From JAJTHJ01 sp046316025 (GTDB lineage Bacteria; Pseudomonadota; Gammaproteobacteria; Burkholderiales; Burkholderiaceae_F): 64,000 nt of DNA. The stretch spans positions 1-64,000 of the forward strand of contig JBKCXU010000146.1 in assembly GCA_046316025.1 (NCBI GenBank), read 5' to 3'. The notes under the pieces are model-generated. The model was not told the DNA's origin and ran no database searches. It worked only from the letters and a program-made list of their open reading frames with translations. Shown here in pieces: positions 15,377 to 23,283 of this stretch (positions are counted from its first letter, which is position 1; each line of letters begins with the position of its first letter). The position numbers and the translations under genes are program-made.

Positions 15377-16396
15377 CTATTGAGCGGTCAGGCGGCCGAT
15401 GGTGACTTCGAGCTCGGCGACGCGGCGCTTGAGTTGCTCGACGTTTTCTTCCCGGGCGCGGCGGGCGGTGGCGGCGTGGGCACGCAGCCAGGCGAGCCAG
15501 GCGTCCATGCCCTCGCCTTTCGTGGCGGAGACTTGCAGCACTTCGATCTGCGGGTTGACGCGGCGGGCGTAGTCGACCGCCTGGGCCACGTCGAAGTCGA
15601 GGTGCGGCAATAGATCGACCTTGTTCAGCAGCATCAGGCTCGCGGCGGCGAACATGTCGGGGTACTTCAGCGGCTTGTCCTCGCCTTCGGTCACCGACAG
15701 CACGACCACCTTGGCGGCTTCGCCCAGGTCGAACGCGGCGGGGCAGACGAGGTTGCCGACGTTCTCGATAAAGAGCAGCGAGTCGTCGGCGAGTTGCAGA
15801 TGCGCCAGCGCATGCTCGACCATGCTCGCGTCCAGATGGCAGCCCTTGCCGGTGTTGACCTGGATCGCTTTGCTGCCTGTGGCGCGGATGCGGTCGGCGT
15901 CGTGGCTCGTCTGCTGGTCGCCTTCGATCACCGCGACCGGCAATTCGCCGGCCAGGCGCTTGATGGTCTCCACCAGCAGCGTGGTCTTGCCCGAACCGGG
16001 GCTGGAGACGAAATTGAGCGCCAGCACGCCATGCTCGGCGAGGAACCGCTGGTTGCCGCGCGCGTAAGCGTCGTTCTTGTCGAGGATGCCGCGCTCGATG
16101 CTCACCATCTGCGACTGCGACAACCCCGGTGCATGCGCATGCGCCGGCCCCTGGCCGTAGTGCAGCGCGTCGTGGCTGTGCGCATGCCCGCCGTCGTGCC
16201 GATGGCCGTGGCTGTGGCGCGAACCGTCCGCATGCACATGCTCGTGCTCATGCGCGTCGTCGTGCGGATGATCGTGCTCGTGGTCGTGGCCGTGCTCGTG
16301 CGCATGCGAGTGCACGCTGCCGTCGGCGTGCCGGTGCTCGTGCACGTGGCCCTCGATCTTCGTTTCGCCGCTGCCGCAGCCGCAGGTGGTACACAT
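15377..16396 (-). CDS. hypB: Nickel-insertion GTPase HypB with long His-rich region
   Basis: A 339-residue SIMIBI GTPase that delivers nickel to the hydrogenase large subunit. It opens with MCTTCGCGSGE, the high-affinity nickel motif, followed by about 80 residues in which His alternates with Asp, Glu and Gly, a probable nickel store. The GTPase part has P-loop SSPGSGKTTLL, EGDQQTSHDADRI, metal-site GCHLDASMV, FIENVGNLVCPA and base-recognition LLNKVDLL. It begins 12 bp after hypA. Confidence 0.97.
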   Translation of the reverse strand: MCTTCGCGSGETKIEGHVHEHRHADGSVHSHAHEHGHDHEHDHPHDDAHEHEHVHADGSRHSHGHRHDGGHAHSHDALHYGQGPAHAHAPGLSQSQMVSIERGILDKNDAYARGNQRFLAEHGVLALNFVSSPGSGKTTLLVETIKRLAGELPVAVIEGDQQTSHDADRIRATGSKAIQVNTGKGCHLDASMVEHALAHLQLADDSLLFIENVGNLVCPAAFDLGEAAKVVVLSVTEGEDKPLKYPDMFAAASLMLLNKVDLLPHLDFDVAQAVDYARRVNPQIEVLQVSATKGEGMDAWLAWLRAHAATARRAREENVEQLKRRVAELEVTIGRLTAQ

Positions 16397-16407
16397 GGTC
16401 GACTCCT

Positions 16408-16749
16408 TCAAACGACTTCCAGTTCTTTCACCCGCATCTCGGTGCCGGCCGTCACCTGCAACTGGTAACTGCCGCAGCGCGGACAACCCTCGCCGCGCTC
16501 GGCCACCGCCACGGTCTCGCAGCACTGCATGCACCAGGCCGCGCCCGGCACATCGACGATCTCCAGCGCCGCCCCGTCGGCGAGCGAGCCGCGCACGACC
16601 ACGTCGAAAGAAAAACGCAGCGCCTCGCGCTCAACCGCCGCCAACTGGCCGATCTCCAGCCACACGGTGCGCACGCGGGCGAAGCCCTGCGCGCGCGCCG
16701 CGTCCTGAATCACCGTCAGCACGCCTTCGGCCAAGCTCATCTCATGCAT
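16408..16749 (-). CDS. hypA: Nickel metallochaperone HypA
   Basis: A 113-residue protein starting MHEMSLAEGV; His2 is the nickel ligand. The zinc site is formed by CMQCCETV and CPRCGSYQL at about residues 73-95. It partners HypB in nickel insertion. The start overlaps the end of hupK by 8 bp, so the hup accessory genes and hyp genes form one continuous unit. Confidence 0.96.
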   Translation of the reverse strand: MHEMSLAEGVLTVIQDAARAQGFARVRTVWLEIGQLAAVEREALRFSFDVVVRGSLADGAALEIVDVPGAAWCMQCCETVAVAERGEGCPRCGSYQLQVTAGTEMRVKELEVV

Positions 16750-17824
16750 CGACGATGTCCAGCACGTAGCCGACGCAGGGATCGAGCGCTTGCACCAGCC
16801 AGTCGGCGCGCCGACGCAACTCGGACTCATCCGCTATATGGGCGCCAAGCAGGCCCGCAACAAGCGCACCGCGCGGATGGAAATTCCACTCCGTCGGCGC
16901 GACGATCCGGTAGCTCTTGACGCGCAGCCCATCGAGTTCGACCGCATGCAGCAGCAGGCCACGCGCGGTTTCGACCCAGCCCAAGCCACGGTTGGGGCCT
17001 AGCGTGCGGAAGCCGACGAGCGGCGCCGCCGGCGGGTGGCCGGCGACGATCTGCGTCAGTTCGGTCACGCGCGCCACCAGCCGCGCCAGCGTTGACGTGC
17101 CGTAGCCGCGCAGCAACCCTTGGACCAGCGCTTGCTGACGCAGCCGCGCCAGCGCACCGGTTTCGGCCGGCTTGCCGTCGATGTGCGGGGCGTGGTCGTA
17201 CTCGGGGTCGTGCGTCAGGCCATCGACGATCGCCGCGGCGGTGGCCGGTTGCATGAACGGCGGCAGCAAGGCCACGTTGCCCGCGCCGTGGCGCGGGCCG
17301 TCGCGCTGCACTTGCGCGAGGTACGCCGCAGCCGCGGTGTGTGCGCGCGCGATCCAGATCTCGAAGCCGGCGACGTGGCTGTCCAGCCATTGCTCCAACG
17401 ATTCGCCGAGCACTTCGCTTTCGACGACGGCGCGCAGCTCGGTCGCATCCGCTGCGGCCAGCGCGGCACGCGCGGCGGCGAGCGCGGCGGTCGCCGGCTC
17501 GCGCCCGGTGGCGCGCGGCCAGTCGAGCAGCGCGCGCCACAGATATTCCTGCGCGATCTCGGCCTGCACCGCGCGGCTGCGCGCGGCCAGCGCCGCGGCA
17601 TCCGGCTCGGCGCCCTGGGCCGCCTGCACCGCCAGTTGCGCCGCGGTGGCCTGTGCGCGCCCGCAGATCGAAAACAGGCTTGGAACCAGCGCCAGCGCTT
17701 CTTCCACCGGCTTGCCCGCGAGCAGTCTGTCCGCCACGCGCGGGCGGGTGGATGCGATCGCCACCTCCGCGACCACGTTGCCGCGCAGGGCGATGCGGAT
17801 CGCCAGCTCGCCCTCGACGTTCAT
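16742..17824 (-). CDS. hupK: Hydrogenase accessory protein HupK/HoxV
   Basis: A 360-residue protein resembling a hydrogenase large subunit that has lost most active-site cysteines, the hallmark of HupK/HoxV scaffolds used in assembly of membrane-bound hydrogenases. Visible traces are SLFSICGRAQATAAQLA near residue 50 (equivalent of the N-terminal CxxC region) and YRIVAPTEWNFHPRG with DPCVGYVLDIVDA at the C-terminus (equivalent of the DPCxxC motif, with only one Cys). It overlaps both neighbours. Confidence 0.9.
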   Translation of the reverse strand: MNVEGELAIRIALRGNVVAEVAIASTRPRVADRLLAGKPVEEALALVPSLFSICGRAQATAAQLAVQAAQGAEPDAAALAARSRAVQAEIAQEYLWRALLDWPRATGREPATAALAAARAALAAADATELRAVVESEVLGESLEQWLDSHVAGFEIWIARAHTAAAAYLAQVQRDGPRHGAGNVALLPPFMQPATAAAIVDGLTHDPEYDHAPHIDGKPAETGALARLRQQALVQGLLRGYGTSTLARLVARVTELTQIVAGHPPAAPLVGFRTLGPNRGLGWVETARGLLLHAVELDGLRVKSYRIVAPTEWNFHPRGALVAGLLGAHIADESELRRRADWLVQALDPCVGYVLDIVDA

Positions 17825-18534
17825 CGCGGCTCCGAACCGAAGCGTCCGCGCAGGAAGTTGCGCTTGGCTGGCGACTGAGGCGCCTCGTCCTCCGGCACCG
17901 GCGGCTCGGCGGCATCTTCGGTCTCGGCCGGGGGTGCACGTCCGGCCGTCGCCGGGTCGAACAACGCATCGAGCGCGGCCAGTGCGGTGGCACGCGCCAC
18001 GTCCTGCTCGCGGAACTCGAACACCGGTGAGAACAGCGAGCACATCTGAAAGTCGCCGAAGCCCGCCTCGACCGTGCCGATGAACTCGAAGTGCCCGGCC
18101 GGGAACCCGTAGCCCTTGACCTCGCCCGTGCGCGCCGGCCGCCAGGCCTGCGGCTCGTCGGCCATCAACACGAGGTTCATGCACCAGGGTGTCACCAGCA
18201 CGCCGATCCAGCGCCCCTGCCAGCGACGAAAGCCGACGCACTCCACGCGCAGCAGCGGGTTGACGATCGGCACGTCGTGCATCCGCGTGGCGTGGATGTG
18301 GGCGAATAGTTGTTCAAGCCGGGCCGGCGGTTCGCCGGCGAATGCCAGCGCAGCGGCGTCGTTACGTTGCCCCTGCGGCGCGGTAGCCACGCCCCCACCC
18401 CAACCCTCCCCCGCTTCGCAGGGCAGGGAGTTACCCCCTCCCCCGCCTGCGGGGGAGGGTTGGGGTGGGGGCGCCGCGCGCACCGCCTCGTCGGCAAGCA
18501 ACGAGCCGGCCGCTTCGCCTGCTCCGGGCATCAC
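17821..18534 (-). CDS. hupJ: HupJ (HybE-family chaperone) with repeat-derived N-terminal insert
   Basis: The 237-residue product has the HupJ/HybE core from about residue 65 (LEQLFAHIHATRMHDVPIVNP, WIGVLVTPWCMNLVLM, GEFEFIG-like GHFEFIGTVEAG), which assists large-subunit maturation. Residues about 22-48 (APPPQPSPAGGGGG to GEGWGGG) are the translation of an 80-bp palindromic repeat inserted in frame. The C-terminus has an acidic, Pro-rich extension. The gene is otherwise intact, starting 3 bp before the rubredoxin stop region and overlapping hupK. Confidence 0.88.
   Translation of the reverse strand: MMPGAGEAAGSLLADEAVRAAPPPQPSPAGGGGGNSLPCEAGEGWGGGVATAPQGQRNDAAALAFAGEPPARLEQLFAHIHATRMHDVPIVNPLLRVECVGFRRWQGRWIGVLVTPWCMNLVLMADEPQAWRPARTGEVKGYGFPAGHFEFIGTVEAGFGDFQMCSLFSPVFEFREQDVARATALAALDALFDPATAGRAPPAETEDAAEPPVPEDEAPQSPAKRNFLRGRFGSEPR
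18392..18471. repeat. 80-bp palindromic repeat inside hupJ
   Basis: Perfect 23-bp inverted arms (CCCCCACCCCAACCCTCCCC plus CGC, and its complement) enclose 34 bp. Related copies or half copies occur at 33499-33597, 39266-39365, 39922-39958 and 47252-47290. This copy lies within the coding region and keeps it open. Confidence 0.9.
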
Positions 18535-18537
18535 CGT

Positions 18538-18753
18538 TCAATCCTCCAACACCATGAACTGCTTGCGGTCGCCGGCGCAGTTGGGGCAGGCCCAGTAGTC
18601 GGGCAGTTGCGCAAACGGGGTGCCGGGCGGCACCTGATAGGCGGGGTCGCCTTCGGCCGGGTCGTACACGTACCAGCAGATCTTGCATTCCAGCCGCGTC
18701 GCCGGGCCGATGCGGCTCGCATCGCCCATGTAGCTGCCTTCAAAGCCGCTCAT
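18538..18753 (-). CDS. hupI: Rubredoxin HupI/HoxR
   Basis: A 71-residue rubredoxin with the two iron-binding pairs CKICWYVYDPAEG and CPNCAGDRKQF. An 18-residue N-terminal extension precedes the core, as in hydrogenase-linked rubredoxins. In oxygen-tolerant uptake hydrogenase systems this protein helps protect or assemble the small-subunit clusters during aerobic growth. It starts 165 bp after hupH and is followed directly by hupJ. Confidence 0.94.
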   Translation of the reverse strand: MSGFEGSYMGDASRIGPATRLECKICWYVYDPAEGDPAYQVPPGTPFAQLPDYWACPNCAGDRKQFMVLED

Positions 18754-18918
18754 TTTCGAATCTCATCGAAAACAGTGGCGGGAAAATCGTCGCGAGCGGC
18801 CCGAGAGCCTGCCCCGAACCCGATCCGGGGTCGCGCCGAGAAGCGCAGGCGTACGGACTTGTTCGTTGAGCATCGCAGACGCGAGATCGGGCCGCGCAGT
18901 AGATTTGCCCACCACCGT

Positions 18919-19779
18919 TCAGGCATTGGCCGGGTCGGCCATCCAGTCGAGCAGCTCCAGCAGCCGCTCGCGGCTGTCGGCCAGGTCGGTCGCCGCGGCC
19001 TGCGCGACCTCGGGCAGGTCCACCACCTCGATCGTGTTCAGGATCAGCGTCTGCATGCTGTTGAAGTACTGCACGCGCCAGACATGGCGCACGCCGGTCG
19101 AGGTGATGCGGCAGTTACCGAAGCCCTGCGAGATCATCGCCACCGGCCCGACCGGCAGCACGCTCGTGAGCAGCGCGTGATCCTCGGGCGACACCGGCAG
19201 TAGCGTCAGGTTGATCACGTGCGCGGGCGCGCCGGGCTTCCAGGCACGGATCGCCTCGCGGATTTCGGCCAGCAGCGCCGGCGCGTTCATCGTGCCCTCG
19301 GGCACGGCGATCTCGCGCGGCAGCCCGGCCGCCGCGGCGCCCTGCGCCGCCTCCAGCACGATGGGCGGCGCCGGCGCGGCGAGCAGCCAGTCGTGCTGAA
19401 GGTTGCCGGCGGCGTCGTAGTGGCGCTCGCGCCAGAGGCCGGCAAACACCGTCTCCTGCGCGCGCACCTCGCGCGTGCCGTTGAAGTGCGCGGTGACGCG
19501 GATGCGCACCTCGCCTTCGCCCAGCACCTGGTTGAGGATGTCCAGGACGACCGCGTCGGCGCCGGCGAGTTCGATGCGCGGCAGACCGCCGCCGGCCATG
19601 CCGTCGACGAAGCGCGTCAGCAGCGCGCGCGCGCCGGCCATCGCCCCGGCGTCCACGCCCTCGGGCACGTGCGGCATCGAGAAGGTCGGTACCTCGCGGT
19701 CGTAGCCGATGACGGCCACGTCCTCCTCGGGTTGCGAGCCGGGGCCGATCGAGCGGACGGAAATCGGAAAGTCTTTCAT
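18919..19779 (-). CDS. hupH: Hydrogenase expression/formation protein HupH
   Basis: A 286-residue soluble protein matching HupH/HoxQ/HyaF: N-terminal SMPHVPEG, middle AGLWRERHY and the strongly conserved C-terminal block VGPVAMISQGFGNCRITSTG followed by VWRVQYFNSMQTLILNTIEV. The family acts in small-subunit Fe-S assembly. The 165-bp gap between it and hupI (18754-18918) holds a partial palindrome (CCCCGAACCCGATCCGGGG) but no gene I can support. Confidence 0.94.
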   Translation of the reverse strand: MKDFPISVRSIGPGSQPEEDVAVIGYDREVPTFSMPHVPEGVDAGAMAGARALLTRFVDGMAGGGLPRIELAGADAVVLDILNQVLGEGEVRIRVTAHFNGTREVRAQETVFAGLWRERHYDAAGNLQHDWLLAAPAPPIVLEAAQGAAAAGLPREIAVPEGTMNAPALLAEIREAIRAWKPGAPAHVINLTLLPVSPEDHALLTSVLPVGPVAMISQGFGNCRITSTGVRHVWRVQYFNSMQTLILNTIEVVDLPEVAQAAATDLADSRERLLELLDWMADPANA

Positions 19780-19803
19780 GGTGTACTCGAAGGAAAGCGA
19801 GGT

Positions 19804-20289
19804 TTAGTGACAGTGCGAACCGGTGTCGTTGCCGGAAGCGACGGCGATGCCGATCGACGGTGGCCGTGTCGGCTCGGCTTCGAGCAGGAGGGCGACTTCG
19901 CTCAGGTATTCGTCCCAGTTGCGCAGGCCGTCGATGGCGCCGACGTACTTGCCGTCGCGCAGGAGCACCAGCGCCGGCCAGCGGCGGAAGCCGTACTGCA
20001 CCGACAGCGCCCGCGCCGGCACCGGCAGCAGCACGCCGACGCGAAAGCGGCCGGGGAAGGCCCCGGCGATCTCCGGCACGATCACCGCGAGGTCGGGCGT
20101 CTCGCGGTAGCGCACCGGGTCTTCGGTGAAGACCAGCAGCGCATGGCCGGGCGCCTGCGTCCACTCGGCGAAGTTGTCGGCGTCGAGCGCCGGCGCGGCG
20201 AGCAACTGCATCATGCGCGCGACCAGCGGGTGGATGGCGGCGGGGGGCGGCGCCGCCGGGGCAGAGACAGTGTCGAGTTCAAGAGGCAT
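19804..20289 (-). CDS. hupG: HupG/HoxO thioredoxin-fold chaperone for the small subunit
   Basis: A 161-residue protein of the HupG/HyaE/HoxO family, with a thioredoxin fold lacking the CxxC active site. The block VQYGFRRWPALVLLRDGKYVG corresponds to the family core and binds the Tat signal of the small subunit. A His-rich end (GNDTGSHCH) is unusual. It lies between hupF and hupH with short gaps. Confidence 0.9.
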   Translation of the reverse strand: MPLELDTVSAPAAPPPAAIHPLVARMMQLLAAPALDADNFAEWTQAPGHALLVFTEDPVRYRETPDLAVIVPEIAGAFPGRFRVGVLLPVPARALSVQYGFRRWPALVLLRDGKYVGAIDGLRNWDEYLSEVALLLEAEPTRPPSIGIAVASGNDTGSHCH

Positions 20290-20304
20290 GGTCGGCTCCG
20301 TCGG

Positions 20305-20613
20305 TCAGTGCACTCGCAGGTGCTCGGGCAACTGCGGCTCACGGTCTACAAGATCGGCAAACAGGTGATCGACCGCGGCGGTCGGGTCGGCGAGCGTGGC
20401 TTCCAGCGCCTGCAGCGCGGCGAGGATCTTCTGCGCTTCGTCCTCGTCCAGCACGCGGCGCGCGGCACCAAGAAACTCCAGCACCCAGGTGCCGGGCGGC
20501 TGTGGGCCGGTGAGCAGCATCTCCAAACGCTTGCGCTCGCCGCGCGACTCGCACAGGGCGGTCAAGCCGAGCTCGTCCGGCTCGATCACCTGCATCGGTA
20601 CACCGATACACAT
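20305..20613 (-). CDS. hupF: HypC paralogue HupF
   Basis: A 102-residue protein starting MCIGVPMQV with the invariant Cys2 of the HypC/HupF family, and TWVLEFLGAARRVLDEDEA replacing the HypC C-terminal part. In oxygen-tolerant systems HupF stabilises the large subunit precursor when oxygen is present. Its ATG shares one base with the hupD stop. Confidence 0.94.
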   Translation of the reverse strand: MCIGVPMQVIEPDELGLTALCESRGERKRLEMLLTGPQPPGTWVLEFLGAARRVLDEDEAQKILAALQALEATLADPTAAVDHLFADLVDREPQLPEHLRVH

Positions 20614-21257
20614 CAGCGCTGCTCCTCGCCCGCCATGGCCGTCATCCGGATGCCGAGGAAGCGCGCGTCGCCGCGGCGGCAGGCTTCCTCCTCCGACGGC
20701 CGGCCGCCCTCGTAACGCACCAGCGACAGCGAAGCGTCGTTCAGCCGCTCGGCGGCGGGCGCGGTGCGCCGGCGCGGCGCGTAACCCCAGGAGGCGAGTT
20801 CGGCCACCGCCCGTTCGAGCGCCTCGGCCAGCCGTCCCCGCACCGGCGGCGTCAGGCTGCCGCCGAAGTCCATCATCGACTCCGGCTGCACGCCGATCAG
20901 CGTCAGCCGCGGGGGAAAGCGCTCGTGCAGATCGGCAATCGCCAGCAGGTCCTGAAAACTCTGCTGATGCAGGCTCATCTTGGTGCCGGCCCAGTTGGGC
21001 ACGTCGCGGTCGCGCAGCACCAGCAGTTCGCCGGGCGCCAGGCCAAAGTCCACCGCATCGAGCACCAGCACGCAGCGCGAGGTCTCGATCCGGTTGAGCA
21101 GCAACATCCCCTGGGTGCCGCCATCGACGAGTTCGACCCCGGCCGGCATCTCCCAGGCGTCGTGCAGCGCCTCGACCGCGCGCACGCCAAAGCCTTCGTC
21201 GGCCCACAGCACGTTGCCGATGCCAAGTACCGAAACCTCGGTTTCAAAGTCCGCCAC
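20613..21257 (-). CDS. hupD: Hydrogenase maturation endopeptidase HupD
   Basis: The 214-residue HyaD/HybD-type protease removes the C-terminal peptide of HupL after nickel insertion. Nickel-sensing residues lie in VLGIGNVLWADEGFGV (Glu16-type acid), VLDAVDFG (Asp) and MSLHQQSF (His). Residues beyond about 170 (RRRTAPAAERLND to GEEQR) extend past the usual length and look low complexity. The gene opens the second hup transcription unit, with a promoter-like region upstream. Confidence 0.95.
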   Translation of the reverse strand: MADFETEVSVLGIGNVLWADEGFGVRAVEALHDAWEMPAGVELVDGGTQGMLLLNRIETSRCVLVLDAVDFGLAPGELLVLRDRDVPNWAGTKMSLHQQSFQDLLAIADLHERFPPRLTLIGVQPESMMDFGGSLTPPVRGRLAEALERAVAELASWGYAPRRRTAPAAERLNDASLSLVRYEGGRPSEEEACRRGDARFLGIRMTAMAGEEQR

Positions 21258-21281
21258 GCCGCCTCCCGTGAATCCGGCACG

Positions 21282-21302
21282 GTGTTACGGCCCCCGTAAC
21301 AC
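21282..21302. promoter_or_regulatory. 21-bp dyad upstream of hupD
   Basis: GTGTTACG-N5-CGTAACAC ends 25 bp before the hupD ATG. The same architecture, GTGTWACG-N5-CGTWACAC, occurs upstream of hupS at 26310-26330. It would lie just downstream of the predicted transcription start, where a repressor could block the polymerase, or it could form a leader RNA hairpin. Regulator unknown. Confidence 0.6.
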
Positions 21303-21315
21303 CGCGAGGAGGCGA

Positions 21316-21356
21316 AATTTAGGGCAGCCGGCTGGCGCAGCGTTGACCGGCGTCAA
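21316..21356 (-). promoter_or_regulatory. FNR-type class II promoter for hupD
   Basis: TTGAC-N4-GTCAA (21343-21356) matches the Anr/Dnr/FNR-like box. Its centre is 31 bp from the centre of a -10-like TAAATT on the minus strand (21321-21316), the spacing of class II FNR-activated promoters. Transcription would begin near 21308, about 50 bases before hupD. Confidence 0.6.
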
Positions 21357-21510
21357 GCATCCCGCAACGTGCTGCCGACGCATGGCCAGGTCACCGATTT
21401 GCGTAGCGGCGGTAGAGCCGCGGCGCAAGGCGCCGATCGAGCGAACCGCTTTGGCGGCGATTGACCGCCGCCGCCCACGGCTGTCACGATGCGCTTTCGC
21501 ATTGCGCCGA

Positions 21511-22143
21511 ATGTCGATGAGACCAAGCCGCCGCACCTTTCTTCTGTTGCTCGCTGCCCTCGGGCTGGCGGGCTGCGCCGCGTCGACCTCGATCGTCAAC
21601 CAGTGGCAGTCGCCCGATCCCGGCCCGGCGTTGACGCGCATCCTCGTCGTCGGCATGCTGCGCGACGCCAGTATCCGCCGCACCTTCGAAGAGGAAATGG
21701 TCGCCGCGCTGCGCGCCCACGGTGTGGATGCGCAGCCCGGCTATCGCTTCCTGCCCGACGACGGCGACGTGCCGCGCGCGCAGCTCGAGCAGGCCGTACG
21801 TGCAGCCGGCGCCACCGGGGTGCTGTCGGCGCGGGTGTTGCAGGTGACCCAACAAACCAGCGTGGTGCCCACGGCGCCCGCCTACTGGGGCCCGCCCTGG
21901 GGCTTTTACGGCTGGTACGGCGCTGCCTGGGGCCCGGTGTACGCCTACCCGGTAGGCGCCTTTCCGGCGCAAGTGGTGACCACGCAAACCGTGTACGGCG
22001 AGGTACGGCTGTTCAGTGCGCTCGAAGACAGACTGGTGTGGGCGGCGACCACTGCGACGTTCGCGCCCAACAACCCGCGCAAGGACTCGGCCCAGTTTGC
22101 ACAACTGATCGTCGAGCAACTGGCGCGCCGCGGCCTGCTCTGA
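21511..22143 (+). CDS. Unknown lipoprotein with conserved repeat-free periplasmic domain
   Basis: A 210-residue lipoprotein: signal RRTFLLLLAALGLAGCAAS with lipobox LAGC, followed by STSIVNQWQSPDPG and ILVVGMLRDASIRRTFEEEM, typical of envelope lipoproteins of the DUF4136-like kind. An aromatic, Gly/Pro-rich stretch (YWGPPWGFYGWYG) lies in the middle. It is on the opposite strand from the hup genes and separates hupC from hupD. No obvious ribosome binding site precedes the chosen ATG; the ATG at 21517 is an alternative. Role unknown. Confidence 0.7.
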   Translation: MSMRPSRRTFLLLLAALGLAGCAASTSIVNQWQSPDPGPALTRILVVGMLRDASIRRTFEEEMVAALRAHGVDAQPGYRFLPDDGDVPRAQLEQAVRAAGATGVLSARVLQVTQQTSVVPTAPAYWGPPWGFYGWYGAAWGPVYAYPVGAFPAQVVTTQTVYGEVRLFSALEDRLVWAATTATFAPNNPRKDSAQFAQLIVEQLARRGLL

Positions 22144-22209
22144 CGGCGGCGAGAGCGACGGCGTGGCGTGGTCGCGCCGGCAGGAAGAGGCAGGGCGACG
22201 ACCAGCCCG

Positions 22210-22551
22210 TCAGGCCGCGGCCAGCCGGCGTGCAGCCAGATGCAGATCCCAGTCGGTCTGCAACTGCATCCAGAACCCGGCGTCGTTGCGGAAGTACAGC
22301 GCCAGCCGCACCGCGGTGTCGGCGGTGATGCCGCGGTGGCCGCGGATCAGTTCGTTCACGCGCCGGCGCGAGATGCCGAGCGCGGCCGCCAGCGCCTGTT
22401 GCGTGATGGCCAGCGGCTTCAGATAGCGGCTTTCGAGAAAGTGGCCGGGGTGCACGGGGGTGCGCCGCGCCGTCAGGCGCAGCGCCCCGCGCGCTGGCGC
22501 GGCGGCAGATGATGCGCGTCGGCGCGTCCCCACCGCCCCCCCGAACGCCAT
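22210..22551 (-). CDS. Solitary HigA-like antitoxin/regulator
   Basis: The C-terminal 80 residues match HigA-family XRE proteins: VHPGHFLESRYLKPLAITQQ, the HTH ALAAALGISRRRVNELIRGHRGI, then TAVRLALYFRNDAGFWMQLQTDWDL. The start is uncertain: the ATG at 22551 gives 113 residues, while a GTG near VHPGHF would give the usual length. No HigB toxin gene is adjacent, so this is an orphan. It sits 23 bp downstream of hupC on the same strand and is probably co-transcribed with hupSLC. Confidence 0.75.
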   Translation of the reverse strand: MAFGGAVGTRRRASSAAAPARGALRLTARRTPVHPGHFLESRYLKPLAITQQALAAALGISRRRVNELIRGHRGITADTAVRLALYFRNDAGFWMQLQTDWDLHLAARRLAAA

Positions 22552-22574
22552 AACCGGCGCAACGCCTGCGAGGT

Positions 22575-23264
22575 TCACGGCTTGCGCACCCGCCAGCCGT
22601 TGACCATCGTCGAGACGACGGTCTCTTTCGAGAACACGTCTTCCCGGATCGCCATGTACATGTGGATCAGCGCGAACACGATCAGATACCACATGCCGAC
22701 GCGATGCCAGGTGTGCAGGTTCTGCGGGTTGCCGAAGATCGGCTCCAGCCAGGACGTGAACAGCGTGTACTGCCAGGTGCCCATGCCGGTGCCCTCGCCG
22801 TACAGCGCAAAGCCCGTCAGGATCATGAAGATCGAGCCCAGCACGTACATGAAGAACATCGCGAACGCGGCCATCGGGTTGTGGCCCTCATAGCCGCGGC
22901 TCTCACGGAACACGAACAGGTAGTACAGCGCCTGGTGGATGAAGCCGCCCCAGAACTTGGGCGACAGCATCGAGAACGGCACGACGAAGATCTCGCGCGC
23001 GTACTTGTTGCCGACGATCGCCCAATACACCCGCAGCACGAAGAAGATGGCGAACACGTAGCCGGCGGCAAAGTGCAGGAAGCGCACGTAGCCGAACCAG
23101 TACTGGTCCACCGCCTCGCCGATCACGGAGAAGAGCGGGTTGCCGATCAGGTAGCCGGTGCCGATCAGCACGAACATCGCCACCATCATCGTCCAGTGCC
23201 ACAGGCGCACCGGCGCTTCCCACACGTAGATCGCGTGGGCCTGGCCTTGCGGAACCGCTGCCAT
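22575..23264 (-). CDS. hupC: Hydrogenase cytochrome b subunit HupC
   Basis: The 229-residue diheme membrane subunit accepts electrons from HupS and reduces quinone. Four membrane segments carry the haem histidines: RLWHWTMMVAMF, RFLHFAAGYVFAIFF, and near the C-terminus NLHTWHRVGMWYLIVFALIHMYMAIRED. Length and spacing are normal for HupC/HyaC/HoxZ. It follows hupL by 19 bp. Confidence 0.96.
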   Translation of the reverse strand: MAAVPQGQAHAIYVWEAPVRLWHWTMMVAMFVLIGTGYLIGNPLFSVIGEAVDQYWFGYVRFLHFAAGYVFAIFFVLRVYWAIVGNKYAREIFVVPFSMLSPKFWGGFIHQALYYLFVFRESRGYEGHNPMAAFAMFFMYVLGSIFMILTGFALYGEGTGMGTWQYTLFTSWLEPIFGNPQNLHTWHRVGMWYLIVFALIHMYMAIREDVFSKETVVSTMVNGWRVRKP

Positions 23265-23283
23265 TGCGTGTCTCCTTTCGCAC

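Noticed and set aside
16129..16330. Repetitive GTGCTCGTG-type tract considered as a tandem repeat or CRISPR
   Set aside because: It is the coding sequence of the His-rich region of HypB; no spacer/repeat structure exists. No CRISPR array was found anywhere in the window.
18754..18918. Palindrome CCCCGAACCCGATCCGGGG considered as a hup terminator
   Set aside because: Short stem with mismatches, no T-tract, and it would split an operon whose genes are otherwise tightly coupled.
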